Assembly (NCBI GenBank): GCA_002401565.1
Contig: NVTL01000008.1
Coordinates: forward strand, 45,507 to 52,399
Direction of reading: 5' to 3'
Length of the DNA: 6,893 nucleotides
Source of the DNA: Rhodospirillaceae bacterium
Lineage (GTDB): Bacteria; Pseudomonadota; Alphaproteobacteria; Rhodospirillales; Magnetovibrionaceae
The notes beneath the pieces are model-generated. The model was not told the origin of the DNA and did no database searches. It saw nothing but the letters and a program-made list of their open reading frames with translations. Below are positions 6,048 through 6,893 of the stretch, piece after piece (position 1 is the stretch's first letter; the number at the start of each line of letters is the position of its first letter). A program made the translations under genes and the position numbers.

Positions 6048-6746
6048 TTATGTTGTTTCGACTGGATCAACGTCTTTCGCAGAAGCTGAGGCAGATTTTT
6101 CTTGGCTGATGAGGTTTTGTAGATAATCCGATCGGGCTTGGTTGTAGTCGGAATATGACGGCCCGCCGGCCCGCCTGGACGCAGACCATTCCATCGTATC
6201 ATCATGGCTCTTCGGCAGATTGGCGTTGAATTCGAGCAAGTTGAAATAAATTTCGGCAGGCGGCAGGTCCTGTGCTGTCAGATTTTCGTAATATGCGGTG
6301 CGTTGTTGTTGGACAGCTTCTATTCCTTCCCTTTGTGACCTTGCGGCTGCGACAGCACGACTGTTTGTCGGGATTTCTTTAACAAAGTACATCTCACCAG
6401 AGGTTCCAAATAACTTAGCTTGGCTCGCTGCATATACCGGATCATTGGCAATGTCTTCAAGATGATGACGTTCGCCTATGGACAAAGGTCCGTCGTATTC
6501 TTCTGTGTTGGCATTCGATACACCGATCTCTTGTGCCTCAGCAATCAATTGCCCCACCACTTCCTTCGATAGGTTGCTGCCTGTGACCCCGGTCACGGGT
6601 GCGGCTTTTGCCGTGTTGGCGGTATCCGTTTCACCGTTTTGAGCCGGAGCCGGTGTTGAGGCCCATTCGCCACCTTTGTTCTCAGCACCATGTGCCGCTC
6701 GCGTAAATAGGGGGGATGTATAGGCTGAACTGTTTTCGACTTGCAT
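6048..6746 (-). CDS. Unrecognised 232-residue protein, tandem paralogue of the upstream gene
   Basis: I do not recognise a family. The protein has no signal peptide or membrane segment. Residues about 10-60 are low-complexity (Ala, Thr, Gly, Pro, Asn) and probably disordered. The rest is polar and mostly helical, with a charged Gln/Arg/Ala-rich stretch (about 130-155) that could form a short coiled coil. There are no cysteines. The C-terminus contains DYNQARSDYLQNLISQ (about 200-215), which matches ESFQASHDHLQNLIDQ near the end of the truncated upstream gene, so the two are probably duplicated relatives. ATG 6746 is preferred because AGGA lies eight bases upstream; ATG 6752 is in frame but only two bases from AGGA, although it overlaps the preceding stop as TAATG. 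It sits 16 bases before the chaperone gene in the same operon, so it may be a partner or client, but that is inference. A cytosolic role or export by a signal-less route cannot be separated. Confidence 0.8.
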   Translation of the reverse strand: MQVENSSAYTSPLFTRAAHGAENKGGEWASTPAPAQNGETDTANTAKAAPVTGVTGSNLSKEVVGQLIAEAQEIGVSNANTEEYDGPLSIGERHHLEDIANDPVYAASQAKLFGTSGEMYFVKEIPTNSRAVAAARSQREGIEAVQQQRTAYYENLTAQDLPPAEIYFNLLEFNANLPKSHDDTMEWSASRRAGGPSYSDYNQARSDYLQNLISQEKSASASAKDVDPVETT

Positions 6747-6751
6747 GATCA

Positions 6752-6892
6752 TTATCCTGTGGATTGTTCAGAAGATGTCGCTGTATCGCTCTGATCAATA
6801 AGGTTTTGCAGGTGGTCGTGAGAAGCTTGAAAGGATTCAACAGTACGCGTTGACTTATCAAAACCAATACTCAACGAATCCCAATAATCTTG
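6752..6892 (-). CDS. C-terminal end of an unrecognised gene, cut by the window edge
   Basis: From the right edge a minus-strand frame is open for 46 codons and stops with TAA at 6752-6754. It begins QDYWDSLSIGFDKS and ends in a polar Ser/Thr tail. Three things support coding: the stop overlaps or abuts the next gene's start, a ribosome site lies in its last codons, and the 16-residue stretch ESFQASHDHLQNLIDQ matches the C-terminus of the next gene, with nine identities by eye. It is therefore probably a paralogue of that gene and an earlier member of the same operon. Its N-terminus, length and any domains are outside the window. A faint resemblance to helical ends of flagellar hook-associated proteins is too weak to use. 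Confidence 0.7.
   Translation of the reverse strand, partial: QDYWDSLSIGFDKSTRTVESFQASHDHLQNLIDQSDTATSSEQSTG
6755..6758 (-). promoter_or_regulatory. Ribosome binding site deciding the start at 6746
   Basis: Minus-strand AGGA lies eight bases before the ATG at 6746 and only two bases before the in-frame ATG at 6752. Spacing therefore favours 6746. It is embedded in the last codons of the upstream gene, so the two genes are closely coupled. Confidence 0.55.
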
Positions 6893-6893
6893 T

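Noticed and set aside
6032..6205. N-terminal extension of the chaperone frame upstream of ATG 6031
   Set aside because: The 58 extra residues overlap the C-terminus of the upstream gene, would bury the signal peptide, and ignore the good ribosome site at 6040-6046.

Overview
The window looks like chromosomal DNA from a Gram-negative proteobacterium, probably an alphaproteobacterium. This is inferred from gene styles: a PleC/DivJ-like kinase tail, an OsmC-YcaO fusion, a MacB/LolD-type ABC pair and a PapD-fold periplasmic chaperone. I cannot name a genus.

Left part (1-1028). The C-terminal ATPase domain of a sensor histidine kinase runs in from the left edge and ends at 443. About 585 bases follow without a convincing gene. 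Inside them, 766-813 is the 3' half of a tRNA-Phe(GAA) gene, from the anticodon stem-loop through the T-arm and acceptor strand to CCA. A hairpin-plus-T-run terminator follows it. The 5' half of the tRNA is missing. This is the usual scar where a tyrosine-recombinase element has integrated into a tRNA gene, so DNA left of about 766 is probably the end of a genomic island or its remains, and the intact tRNA-Phe should lie at the island's other end. Short direct repeats and an AT-rich palindrome lie on the presumed island side.

Middle part (1029-3218). One large plus-strand gene encodes an OsmC-YcaO fusion. The OsmC domain keeps a likely redox cysteine pair and the YcaO domain keeps the ATP-binding residues. 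There is no azole-peptide biosynthesis partner nearby, so it belongs with the YcaO proteins linked to S12 methylthiolation. Its base composition is clearly more AT-rich than that of the genes to its right.

Right part (3287-6893, minus strand). This is a tightly packed operon, read right to left. It starts with the tail of an unrecognised gene cut by the window edge, then an unrecognised 232-residue protein, a secreted PapD-like chaperone, a LolD/MacB-type ATPase and a MacB/FtsX-type permease. All junctions overlap or are within about 16 bases. The two unrecognised proteins share a C-terminal motif (LQNLI context) and appear to be tandem paralogues. An operon joining two related proteins of unknown function, a pilus-type chaperone and a mechanotransmission-type ABC transporter, with no usher, pilin or MacA-like adaptor in view, is the best candidate here for an undescribed system.
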